NCBI RefSeq assembly: GCF_026410545.1
Contig: NZ_JAPMIT010000002.1
Coordinates: forward strand, 682,001 to 746,000
Direction: 5' to 3'
DNA from: Microbacterium sp. STN6
Lineage (GTDB): Bacteria; Actinomycetota; Actinomycetes; Actinomycetales; Microbacteriaceae
Length of the DNA: 64,000 nucleotides
Position numbers and translations under genes: made by a program
Notes under the pieces: model-generated
Seen by the model: only the letters and a program-made list of their open reading frames with translations
The model's database searches: none
What the model was told of the DNA's origin: nothing
Shown here: positions 7,964 to 15,515 of the stretch, one piece after another
Numbering within the stretch: the stretch's first letter is position 1
Layout of the letters: each line of letters starts with the position of its first letter

Positions 7964-8974
7964 ATGTCCGAGCCGTACCGCGTCCTCGTCATCGAGGACG
8001 ATCTCGACGTCGCTCTCTATACCAAGACGGTGCTCGAGAAGCGCATCGGATGCGAGGTTCTCGCGCTCTCCGACCCGTCGCTCGTACGCGCGGCCGTCGA
8101 GAAACTGCGCCCTGATGTCGTCATCACCGACATCGAGATGCCCGGCGCATCCGGCCTCGATCTCATCGCTGAGATCCGCACGCAGCAGCCCGGCACGCCC
8201 GTCATCGTCATGACCGCACACGTCTCCGTCGAGTATGCCGTCACGGCGCTACGCAACCAGGCAGACGAGTTCCTCACCAAGCCCGTCTCCTCGGCCGACC
8301 TCGTCGCCCACGTGAGCCGACTCGCGGATGCCGCGCGCGCCGAGCGCGCTCGGGTCGGGGCTGGCGAAGTCGTTCTGGCCATCGGTGCGCACCCCAACGA
8401 CGTCGAGATCGGCGTCGGCGGCATCCTCGCCGCCCATCGCGCCGCCGGGGACCAGGTCACGATCCTCACGCTCTCCAAGGGCGACCGCGTCGGCGGCATC
8501 CGCGTGGCGTGGAACGAGGGCTCGGCATCCGCCGAGATCATCGGCGCGACGCTCGTTCTCGAGGACAGCGAGGAGAAGGCACTCACGCCCACCGAGCCGA
8601 CCCTGGGCGTCATCCGCCGCGTCGTCGAGGAGCTGTCGCCCACGACCGTGTACGTGCACAGCCGCAACGACCGCAGCCCCGATCACCGCGCCGTGCACGA
8701 GGCCGCGCTCGAGGCGTGCGGCAGTGTGCGCACGCTTGCGTGCTACCAGTCGTCGACGGCGACCGTCGACTTCCGGCCCAGCCGATTCGTGTCGATTGAC
8801 GGCCACATTGACGTGAAGGCCGCCATGCTCGACTGCTTCGCCACCGCGGAGAAGCGCCCTCGATATCTCGAAGGCGGGTTCGTGAAGGCCGTGGCGCGCT
8901 ACTGGTCCCGGTTCGGCACGGGAACGTTCTGCGAGCCGCTCGAGCTCATACGCGATGCGGCCGACGTCGCATGA
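7964..8974 (+). CDS. Response-regulator receiver fused to a PIG-L (LmbE-like) deacetylase domain
   Basis: Residues 1-120 are a full receiver domain: acidic cluster E11-D12-D13, phosphoacceptor D56 (VVITDIEMPG), T84 in VIVMTAH and K106 in FLTKPV. Residues about 136-330 are a PIG-L domain with AIGAHPNDVEIGVGG (H143, D146), SKGDRVGG and HSRNDRSPDHRAVHEA. In PIG-L/MshB enzymes the usual AHPDD supplies two metal ligands and a catalytic Asp. Here the His and second Asp remain, and the first Asp, the general base, is Asn145. A receiver output that deacetylates, or binds, an N-acetylated sugar is implied but unproven. GGGAG precedes the ATG. It is the first gene of a four-gene overlapping operon. Confidence 0.88.
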   Translation: MSEPYRVLVIEDDLDVALYTKTVLEKRIGCEVLALSDPSLVRAAVEKLRPDVVITDIEMPGASGLDLIAEIRTQQPGTPVIVMTAHVSVEYAVTALRNQADEFLTKPVSSADLVAHVSRLADAARAERARVGAGEVVLAIGAHPNDVEIGVGGILAAHRAAGDQVTILTLSKGDRVGGIRVAWNEGSASAEIIGATLVLEDSEEKALTPTEPTLGVIRRVVEELSPTTVYVHSRNDRSPDHRAVHEAALEACGSVRTLACYQSSTATVDFRPSRFVSIDGHIDVKAAMLDCFATAEKRPRYLEGGFVKAVARYWSRFGTGTFCEPLELIRDAADVA

Positions 8975-9351
8975 GCGCGGCCACCGCTGCAGACGAGAAG
9001 GTGAAGGTGCTCGTCGTCGATGACAGCGAAGACCTGCGCGTTCTGCTGAAGGCGCATTTCGAGCACGCGGGCTGCGAGGTCACGCTGGCCGCATCCGCCG
9101 AAGACGCGATCGAGGCGTACGCGACGGCGGAGCACGACCTCGCCGTCATCGACCTGATCCTGCCCGGCATGAACGGCTGGGCACTCACCGAGCGCATGCG
9201 TCTGGAGCGCCCGCACACCGCGGTCGCCATCACGTCGGTGCTCGATTCACGCGACTACCCGCAGTCGAAGGCCGTGCTACCCAAACCGGTCAGCCGAGCG
9301 AGTGTTCGCGATGTCCTGATGCGATGTGTCCCAAGATGGGTGGCGCCATGA
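8971..9351 (+). CDS. Stand-alone receiver domain protein
   Basis: A 126-residue protein consisting of one receiver domain: D17-D18, phosphoacceptor D61 (LAVIDLILPGMNGW), a Thr in AVAITSV and Lys in VLPKPVS. There is no output domain, so it likely acts as a phosphate relay or by binding a partner. Its ATG overlaps the stop of the receiver-PIG-L gene, and its own stop overlaps the next receiver gene, so all are translationally coupled. The alpha4-beta5 region (SVLDSRDYPQSKAVLPKP) is shorter than usual. Confidence 0.9.
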   Translation: MSAATAADEKVKVLVVDDSEDLRVLLKAHFEHAGCEVTLAASAEDAIEAYATAEHDLAVIDLILPGMNGWALTERMRLERPHTAVAITSVLDSRDYPQSKAVLPKPVSRASVRDVLMRCVPRWVAP

Positions 9352-9749
9352 ATGAACCCGAATCATCCCTGCGCATCGTGATCGCCGACGACGACCCGGA
9401 TATCCGGGCCCTCGTCTCGATTGCGACCAAACGTGCCGGCCTCGAACTCGTCGATGCACTCGGCGACGGCGAGAGCGCCTGGGCGGCGATCCGCGAGGCG
9501 AAGCCGGACATCGTGCTGCTCGATGTGGCGATGCCCGGTATGACAGGTATCGACGTCACCCGGTTGATCAAGGCGGACGAGACACTCGATCGCACGCGCA
9601 TCCTGCTGCTGTCCGCTGCCGTGTCGGAACGCGATCAGGCGATCGGGTACGAGGCGGGAGCCGACGAGTACCTCATCAAGCCGTTCAGCCCTCGAGGCCT
9701 GAGCGAAAGGCTGTCGCAGTTCGCCAGGCAGGATGAGGCGTCGGTGTGA
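9348..9749 (+). CDS. Stand-alone receiver domain protein
   Basis: A 133-residue single receiver domain with acidic cluster D14-D15-D16, phosphoacceptor D59 (IVLLDVAMPGMTG), Ser in LLLSAAV and Lys in YLIKPFS. ATG at 9348 was chosen because it forms an ATGA overlap with the previous stop. The stop overlaps the GTG of the histidine kinase that follows, so this receiver is the best candidate partner for that kinase. Confidence 0.9.
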   Translation: MNEPESSLRIVIADDDPDIRALVSIATKRAGLELVDALGDGESAWAAIREAKPDIVLLDVAMPGMTGIDVTRLIKADETLDRTRILLLSAAVSERDQAIGYEAGADEYLIKPFSPRGLSERLSQFARQDEASV

Positions 9750-11494
9750 CCCTCGGATCTCTCACTCACCGTTACACGCTGGGTGAGGTCTCGCCGCTCG
9801 CGAAACAGGCGCCAATGGCCGCGATGTTTGTGATCGCGATCACGCTCGGAGCGCTCGAGAGCGGCCTTGTCGTTCACGAACTGTACTCGTTCGTGGTCAG
9901 CGGCTTTCTCGCCGCCGCCGCAACCGTTCTTGCCGCGATCTTCTCAACTCGGCCATCGCTCTGGCATTTTGCGCTCATCGTTCCCTCCGTCGATTTCATC
10001 GCGCTCGGATTCCTGCGCTATGGAACAGGAGGTCCCGGATCGGCGTTCGCGGCGTACGTGATCCTGCCGGTGATCTGGTTCGCCATGGAGGACGGCAGAC
10101 AGAACGCGCTTTACGCGATGATCGGCACCGCGATCGCGCTCTTCCTCCCGCTCATCGTGGGCGAGAATTTGCTGCACGATCCCTCGGAATGGCTGCGAGC
10201 GATTATTAGCCCGGTCACCTTCGGTCTCGCGGCGGCTATCGTCAATGAGGTGTCGCGTCAGGCACGATATCGGCTCGATTCGATGAGGCAGCTCGCGGCA
10301 GAACGCGAAGAGATGCTCGACGAGACCCGGGACCACACCCGTGCCCTCGCGGCAAGTGAAGCGCATCTTCGCGAGCTCGAGGGCCTGATGCGCAACGTGT
10401 GGGAGGCAGCGACCGAGCAGATCGTCGTCGGTACCGACCTTACTGGCCTCATCGACGTGTGGAACCGCGGTGCCACACGCATCCTCGGCGCGCACATCGA
10501 CCCGCTCGCGGAGGCACGGTATATCGAGGAATTTCACCTCACGACCGAGCTTGACGAACGCGCCGAGGCGCTTGATTTCCCGCTGTGGGAGACCGTTGCA
10601 AACCCCCGCTTCGCGGCCCTGATCGACCGGGCGCGACAGGGCGACCCCGACGCCGGCGAGTGGACCTACGTCCGCGCCGACGGCAGCACGTTCCCCGTGC
10701 ACCTTTCGGTGACGCCGCGCATGGACGACTCCGGCGTTCCCGTCGGGTACCTGTTCATCGGCCGTGACCTGACTCGTGAGCGTGAGGTCAACCGGCTGAA
10801 GGACGAGTTCATCGGGCTCATCTCGCACGAACTGCGAACGCCCCTCAGCTCGATCCTCGGCTACCTCGAACTCATGCGCGACGACGACGAGACCGAGCTG
10901 TCGTCGAACCAGTTGCAGTACCTGAGCGTCGCCGAGCGCAACGCCAACCGGCTGCTTCGCCTCGTGGGTGACCTTCTCTTCACAGCGCAGGTTGACTCCG
11001 GCAAGTTCCGGGTCGACAAGAGCGAGGTCGACATGTCGGCGATCATTCGCGCGTCGATCGAGACGTCGCGTCCGGTCGCCGCGAACGCCGGCGTCACGGT
11101 TGAAGGCGACGGAATCCCGGAGAAGATCGTGCTCGCGGGCGACAGCGTGCGCCTGGGCCAGGCGCTCGACAACCTCATCTCGAACGCCGTCAAGTTCACC
11201 CCCCGGGGCGGCACCGTCACCGTGGGCATCTCGACGGATGCGGGCAACGCCTGCATCTCGGTTTCCGACACCGGCATCGGCATTCCCGCGGACGAGCTCG
11301 ACAAGCTCTTCGGTCGGTTCTTCCGTGCGACCACTGCGACAAAGAACGCCGTGCCGGGAGTCGGCCTCGGCCTCGTGATCACGCGCGCAATCGTCCACGC
11401 CCATGGCGGGGAGATGGCGGTGCGAAGCGAGGAGGGCGTCGGCACGACCTTCGAGATGACGCTCCCGCTCGCGGTCGGCGCCCTCGTCGAATAG
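9746..11494 (+). CDS. Membrane-bound hybrid-free sensor histidine kinase with PAS domain
   Basis: 582 residues. About residues 20-165 hold six or so membrane helices forming an N-terminal sensor region. A helical coiled coil follows (about 170-220), then a PAS domain (about 225-345, with NRGATRILG and TFPVHLSVTPR) and a HisKA helix with ISHELRTPLSSILGYLE, where His361 is the phosphorylation site. The C-terminal HATPase has an N box (LDNLISNAVKF), DTGIGIP and GVGLGLVITRAIVHAHGG. There is no fused receiver, so it should pass phosphate to the receivers encoded immediately upstream. GTG at 9746 overlaps the preceding stop. Confidence 0.92.
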   Translation: MTLGSLTHRYTLGEVSPLAKQAPMAAMFVIAITLGALESGLVVHELYSFVVSGFLAAAATVLAAIFSTRPSLWHFALIVPSVDFIALGFLRYGTGGPGSAFAAYVILPVIWFAMEDGRQNALYAMIGTAIALFLPLIVGENLLHDPSEWLRAIISPVTFGLAAAIVNEVSRQARYRLDSMRQLAAEREEMLDETRDHTRALAASEAHLRELEGLMRNVWEAATEQIVVGTDLTGLIDVWNRGATRILGAHIDPLAEARYIEEFHLTTELDERAEALDFPLWETVANPRFAALIDRARQGDPDAGEWTYVRADGSTFPVHLSVTPRMDDSGVPVGYLFIGRDLTREREVNRLKDEFIGLISHELRTPLSSILGYLELMRDDDETELSSNQLQYLSVAERNANRLLRLVGDLLFTAQVDSGKFRVDKSEVDMSAIIRASIETSRPVAANAGVTVEGDGIPEKIVLAGDSVRLGQALDNLISNAVKFTPRGGTVTVGISTDAGNACISVSDTGIGIPADELDKLFGRFFRATTATKNAVPGVGLGLVITRAIVHAHGGEMAVRSEEGVGTTFEMTLPLAVGALVE

Positions 11495-11500
11495 CCTGCC

Positions 11501-11571
11501 GTGGGTTGAGGCGTGCCCTTGTGGGTTGAGGCGTGCCCTTGTGGGTTGAGGCGTGCCCTTGTGGGTTGAGG
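11501..11571. repeat. Tandem 20-bp repeat, three and a half copies
   Basis: Exact copies of GTGGGTTGAGGCGTGCCCTT at 11501-11520, 11521-11540 and 11541-11560 are followed by a partial copy running into a palindromic repeat. The unit shares GTGGGTTGAGG with the left end of that palindrome, so the array probably arose from it by slippage. It lies just after the stop of the histidine kinase. Confidence 0.95.
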
Positions 11572-11599
11572 AGCCGGCGAAGCCGGCGTCTCGAAACCC
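11563..11599 (+). repeat. Palindromic dispersed repeat, copy A
   Basis: GGGTTGAGGAG, then a GCCGGC/GCCGGC stem, then GTCTCGAAACCC. The same ends recur at 20701-20734, three times at 24461-24596, partly at 15474, and in a variant form at 59263. This copy separates two convergent genes and touches the stop codon of the regulator on the minus strand. Folded in RNA it would make a hairpin; use as a bidirectional terminator is possible. Confidence 0.85.
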
Positions 11600-12300
11600 T
11601 ATCCGAGCGCCCCGCGCAGCGTCACCGCGCACAGCTCTGGCTGCACGAACGGCTTCAGCGACGCATCATCCACGTCGTTCCCGAAATGCTCAAGCGTGCC
11701 CCGAATGAGACCGCGGTGCACGGAACAGACTACCGCCGGGTGATCGAGAGCCGCCTCGCGGAACGGGCACGCGAGCAGACGAATGGCGCGACCCGCGCTC
11801 TCGCCCGGGGCGGGCAGAGGCGGCTGCGCGTCCAGCTCGGGCTCGAAGCCCACACTGTCGAGCACGCCCATGAGCGGAGCCAGGGCGTCGCGGTCGTCGC
11901 TCTGCGCTGCCTGCTCTGCGCCTGCCAGCAGGTGTTCGGCCCAGTCGCGCCCGGCGTCGATGGCGCGGGACTTGCCGCCGTCGGCGTCTGAGGCGAGGGC
12001 GCCGGCGAGCACGTCGATGAGCTGACGGTTGGCCTGGCGCTCGTGGTGAACCGCTGCTGCCGCATACACCACGCGGGGTCGACCGCGTCGGCCCTCACGC
12101 TCGATGTTGCGGCGAATGAGGTTCGCGGCTTCGAGCTGGTCGAGGTGGAATCGCACGGTGGTCACGTGCAGGCGCATGCTGTCGGCGATCTCCAGCGCAC
12201 CGAGGGGTGTCGGCGATGCCGCGATCGCCTCGAGAATCTCGCGCCGGGTGCGTGAGGCGAGGGCTGCATGCTGGCTCTCGCTATTGCTCACGGTTGTCAT
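11599..12300 (-). CDS. Helix-turn-helix regulator with conserved cysteines (COG2345/SufR-like)
   Basis: A 233-residue protein. An N-terminal ArsR-like winged helix (ASRTRREILEAIAAS, then ALEIADSMRLHVTTVRFHLDQLEAANLI, with the wing REGRRGRPRVVY) is followed by a helical region. The C-terminal domain has CPFRE, AVVCSVHRGL and ELCAVTL. In related regulators such as SufR the Cys residues of this domain hold an iron-sulfur cluster. Three Cys and a His are placed similarly here, so redox or Fe-S sensing is plausible but unproven. It stands alone, convergent with the histidine kinase gene, and its stop touches a palindromic repeat. Confidence 0.8.
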   Translation of the reverse strand: MTTVSNSESQHAALASRTRREILEAIAASPTPLGALEIADSMRLHVTTVRFHLDQLEAANLIRRNIEREGRRGRPRVVYAAAAVHHERQANRQLIDVLAGALASDADGGKSRAIDAGRDWAEHLLAGAEQAAQSDDRDALAPLMGVLDSVGFEPELDAQPPLPAPGESAGRAIRLLACPFREAALDHPAVVCSVHRGLIRGTLEHFGNDVDDASLKPFVQPELCAVTLRGALG

Positions 12301-12392
12301 TGATTAAGACTAGCCGCTTCCGGTTAAAGCGCGCGAGCGAATCGTCGCATTGCGGCGACGAGGTAGACGGATGCTGCGCCCGGCCCTCAGGG

Positions 12393-12767
12393 TCAGGCTG
12401 GCACCAGGTTCTCGATCGGCACGTCGACGTAGTCGAACGCGCTGCCGAAGTACCCGACGGAGCCGGGATACCCGACGTGGCCCGGGTAGATGGGCGCCCC
12501 CGGGTATCCGGGGTTCACGCGGTAGTGCGGCTCGCGGTAACGCAGCAGCCTGTTCTCAACGACAGTGCCGAGGTATTCGCCGTCACGGTCGACGGCGTCT
12601 TCATCTCCCCACGGGAACCAGCCGAGCCATTCGCCATTCGTGTCGAACAGGTATTTACCGTCGAACGTCGTGCGAAAAGCAATCCAGTTGCCCGCGAGGT
12701 CATAGAGGTGTGTGATCACGGTTCGGGTCCGCCCTCTCATCTCCTGCCTCACAGTTAACTGAATCAT
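12393..12767 (-). CDS. Small protein of repeated D-x-x-G-x-W/Y-x-G beta units
   Basis: A 124-residue protein if it starts at ATG 12767; ATG 12740 would give 115 residues. Four similar short strands are visible: LYDLAGNWIAF, LFDTNGEWLGWF, DRDGEYLGTV and a final tyrosine-rich part. This pattern suggests a small symmetric beta fold, like the '4-fold beta flower' proteins, but I cannot confirm the family. The C-terminal third is rich in YPG and GYFG (NPGYPGAPIYPG). No signal peptide is seen. It diverges from the polymerase-like gene, with 55 bp between the starts. Function unknown. Confidence 0.7.
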   Translation of the reverse strand: MIQLTVRQEMRGRTRTVITHLYDLAGNWIAFRTTFDGKYLFDTNGEWLGWFPWGDEDAVDRDGEYLGTVVENRLLRYREPHYRVNPGYPGAPIYPGHVGYPGSVGYFGSAFDYVDVPIENLVPA

Positions 12768-12822
12768 CCTCGCATTATCGGCCGAAATCAAGAATGTCGG
12801 CCGGTGCGGTGAGAATGAGGGA

Positions 12823-14517
12823 GTGCTCATTTGTGTCGCGGCGGCTCCCGGAGGCGTCATTGAGGCGACCCGCGTCAGTGAGCGAGGCGCGCCGACCGGC
12901 GAGGCGCGGCGGGTGCCGGCGGCCACGTTCGCGGCGTACGTGCGCGACGAGGAGCGCGGCGACATCCGCTGGGTCTGGCACGACACGACCGCGTGGTACC
13001 CGGCGCTGCTGCGCCAGGGAGTGCGGGTCGGCCGCTGCGTCGACCTGCGGCTGTGCCACGCAATCCTGCGCCACTCGTCACTGAGCGCAGGCTCTGAGCT
13101 GGCCCTGGCACCCCCATGTCGGTGGGATGCGCTTTCGCCCGCGGGCGCCGAGCCCATCGGCGGGCACGAGGCGCTGTTCGAGGTCGACGATGCCGCCGAG
13201 ATGACGGATGCCGCGGGCACGCTCGATCCGGTCGCTGAATTCGCCGCCCAGTGTTCCGCCGTTGCCGGCGCATCCCAGCCCGCGCGCCTGCAGCTGCTGC
13301 TCACGGCGGAATCGGCGGGTGCGCTCGTCGCCGCCGAGCTGCGGCACGCGGGGCTGCCGTGGCGGCACGAGGTACATGAGGCGTTCCTCGCCGACACGCT
13401 CGGGCCACGGCCGCGAGCGGGTGAGAGGCCGGTGAAGGTGGAGTCGCTCGCGAACGAGGTGCGCACTGCGCTCGGCGCGCCGCAGCTGAACCCCGACTCG
13501 CCGGCCGAGGTGCTGAAGGCACTGCGCGTAGCCGGGCTCAACGCCACCAGCACCCGCTCATGGGAGCTGAAGAAGCTGGAACACCCCGCCATCGCTCCGC
13601 TGCTGGAGTACAAGAAGCGTGCCCGCCTGCTCAGCGCGAACGGGTGGGCCTGGCAGGATGCGTGGGTGCAGGGCGGTCGCTTCCACGCGGAGTACATGCC
13701 AGGCGGCGTCGTCACGGGTCGCTGGGCGGCGCGGGGCGGGGGAGCGCTGCAGCTGCCCAAACAGGTGAGGCACGCGGTCGTCGCCGACGAGGGCTGGAAG
13801 CTCGTGGTCGCCGACGCGGCCCAGCTCGAACCCCGCGTGCTCGCCGGGCTCGCCAGCGACGAGGCGATGGCGGCCGCGGGGCGTGGACGCGACCTCTACA
13901 CGGGAATCGTCGAAAGCGGGGCGGTCGCCGAGCGCGCGCACGCGAAGGTGGCAATGCTCGGCGCCATGTACGGGGCGACCACGGGGGAGAGCGCTCGGCT
14001 CATGCCGGCGCTCACACGCGCGTTTCCCCGGGCGATCCGCCTCGTAGAGCAGGCGGCCCGCGCCGGTGAGCGAGGTGACGTCGTGACCTCGAGACTGGGG
14101 CGAAGTTCACCGCGGCCCGGCGCGAAGTGGGTCGAGGCGCAGTCTCGGGCATCCGTTGAATCGTCGAGGCCCGACGACGAGCGCCGCGCCCGCAGCCAGG
14201 CCAGGGAGTGGGGGCGTTTCACCCGCAACTTCATCGTGCAGTCGAGCGCGGCCGAGTGGGCGCTGTGCTGGATGGCGCAGTTGCGCATGCGGCTGGCCGA
14301 CATGGTGCCGGCCGGTACGCCCGTCGAGCAGGGGCCGCATCTGGTGTACTTTCTGCACGACGAGGTCATGGTGCACACCCCGGAGGTTCTGGCCGACCGA
14401 GTGGCCGAAGCGGTTTCACAGTGCGCGGCTGCGGCGGGCAGGCTGCTCTTCGGTGGCTTCCCCGTCGAGTTCCCGGTGACTACCGCGATCGTCGATTCGT
14501 ACGCCGACGCCAAATAG
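12823..14517 (+). CDS. A-family DNA polymerase-like protein without 5'-nuclease domain
   Basis: A 564-residue protein related to the C-terminal two thirds of DNA polymerase I. The N-terminal ~190 residues sit where PolI has its 3'-5' exonuclease and look degenerate. The polymerase domain shows motif A as VVADAAQLEPRVLAGL (usually D-Y-S-Q-I-E-L-R), motif B as ERAHAKVAMLGAMYGAT with the conserved Lys, and motif C as FLHDEVMVH with the catalytic Asp-Glu. The catalytic acids are therefore present. Annotations of relatives call it a bifunctional exonuclease/polymerase. It is too short to be the main PolI and is probably a repair or accessory enzyme. The start is GTG at 12823 with GAGGGA upstream. 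Confidence 0.85.
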   Translation: MLICVAAAPGGVIEATRVSERGAPTGEARRVPAATFAAYVRDEERGDIRWVWHDTTAWYPALLRQGVRVGRCVDLRLCHAILRHSSLSAGSELALAPPCRWDALSPAGAEPIGGHEALFEVDDAAEMTDAAGTLDPVAEFAAQCSAVAGASQPARLQLLLTAESAGALVAAELRHAGLPWRHEVHEAFLADTLGPRPRAGERPVKVESLANEVRTALGAPQLNPDSPAEVLKALRVAGLNATSTRSWELKKLEHPAIAPLLEYKKRARLLSANGWAWQDAWVQGGRFHAEYMPGGVVTGRWAARGGGALQLPKQVRHAVVADEGWKLVVADAAQLEPRVLAGLASDEAMAAAGRGRDLYTGIVESGAVAERAHAKVAMLGAMYGATTGESARLMPALTRAFPRAIRLVEQAARAGERGDVVTSRLGRSSPRPGAKWVEAQSRASVESSRPDDERRARSQAREWGRFTRNFIVQSSAAEWALCWMAQLRMRLADMVPAGTPVEQGPHLVYFLHDEVMVHTPEVLADRVAEAVSQCAAAAGRLLFGGFPVEFPVTTAIVDSYADAK

Positions 14518-14622
14518 CGGCTGGCTCGAGCACGACCGCGATCCGTGACGACCCAGGCCGTGCCGCCATGACCATGCGTGTCGAGTTGTCCGATGTCGGT
14601 GGCCTGACAGAGGATGGATCCC

Positions 14623-15471
14623 ATGACCGAATCCACCGCTACGACCACCGACCCCGCCGCGCTCCTGGCGGTCTACAGAGCGCGCCGCGAGCTTGCGGTC
14701 ACGCAGCCGCAGGGCAACCTGGCGCTCGTGAACACGCAGTGGATCACCGGCGATGCGGATGTCGCGGGGCAGGCCGTGTGGGGCGTTCCTGGTCTCTGGT
14801 CGCCGCTGCCGGAGGGCCGGTCCGGCCTGAAGGTGACGGCTGCGGCATCAGACAACATCGTGGTCGACGGTGAGGTCGTCGATGGCGAGGCGGTTGTTCG
14901 GGGCAAAGACGATGCGGCGCCGAGCAGCGTCGTCTTCAGCGACACGGTCACGGGCTTCGTCATCCACGGCGACGAGGGCTATGCCCTGCGTGTGTGGGAT
15001 GCCGCATCGGAAGACATCCAGAACTTCGGCAGCATCGACACCTTCGACTACAACCGCGAGTGGGTCATTCAAGGGCGGTTCACGCAGAACCCCGAGGGCA
15101 CCACCATCGGCTTCGAGCACCTGAAAGATGACGGCAAGACGCGCGAGATGGTGATTCCGGGCGAGATCACGTTCAGCAAAGACGGCGTCGACTACAACCT
15201 CGCCGCGTTCAAGGCGGGCCGGGCCCTGCAGCTGGTTTTCGCGGATGCCACGAGCGGCGACACCTCGTACTCGGTCGGCCGCTTCCTCTTCGTCGCTCCG
15301 AACGCCGACGGCACGATCACGCTCGACTTCAACCGCGCCGTGCTGCCGCCGTGCGCCTTCAGCTACAACTTCAACTGCCCCATGCCCCCGCGCCAGAACC
15401 GCTTCGCGGTCCCCATCGAGGCCGGCGAGAAGAACGTGCTCAACACGCAGGGCGCTCTCCTGCACCCGTAA
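14623..15471 (+). CDS. DUF1684 family protein
   Basis: About 282 residues. The N-terminal helix carries LLAVYRARRELAVTQPQGNLAL and the C-terminal half has the DUF1684 hallmark: a beta-rich region ending with LDFNRAVLPPCAFSYNFNCPMPPRQNRFAVPIEAGEK, in which the Cys residues and the N-P-P-C-A-like segment are conserved. The family is widespread and its function unknown. No signal peptide is visible. ATG at 14623 was chosen over 14614 because AGAGG lies about nine bases upstream of it. It ends at a partial palindromic repeat and is convergent with the ABC transporter operon. Confidence 0.85.
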   Translation: MTESTATTTDPAALLAVYRARRELAVTQPQGNLALVNTQWITGDADVAGQAVWGVPGLWSPLPEGRSGLKVTAAASDNIVVDGEVVDGEAVVRGKDDAAPSSVVFSDTVTGFVIHGDEGYALRVWDAASEDIQNFGSIDTFDYNREWVIQGRFTQNPEGTTIGFEHLKDDGKTREMVIPGEITFSKDGVDYNLAAFKAGRALQLVFADATSGDTSYSVGRFLFVAPNADGTITLDFNRAVLPPCAFSYNFNCPMPPRQNRFAVPIEAGEKNVLNTQGALLHP

Positions 15472-15473
15472 GC

Positions 15474-15490
15474 GGGTTGAGGAGCGGCCA
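15474..15490 (+). repeat. Partial palindromic repeat, copy B
   Basis: GGGTTGAGGAGCGGCC matches the left half of the dispersed palindrome; the right half (GTCTCGAAACCC) is missing. It follows the DUF1684 stop codon by two bases, in a convergent intergenic gap. Confidence 0.6.
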
Positions 15491-15515
15491 CCGCAGGCTA
15501 TTTGCCACCGCCCGG

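Noticed and set aside
12768-13760. A long minus-strand open frame extending the small beta protein upstream.
   Set aside because: The extension lies opposite the polymerase-like gene, is low in complexity and has no homology; the recognisable protein begins at 12767.
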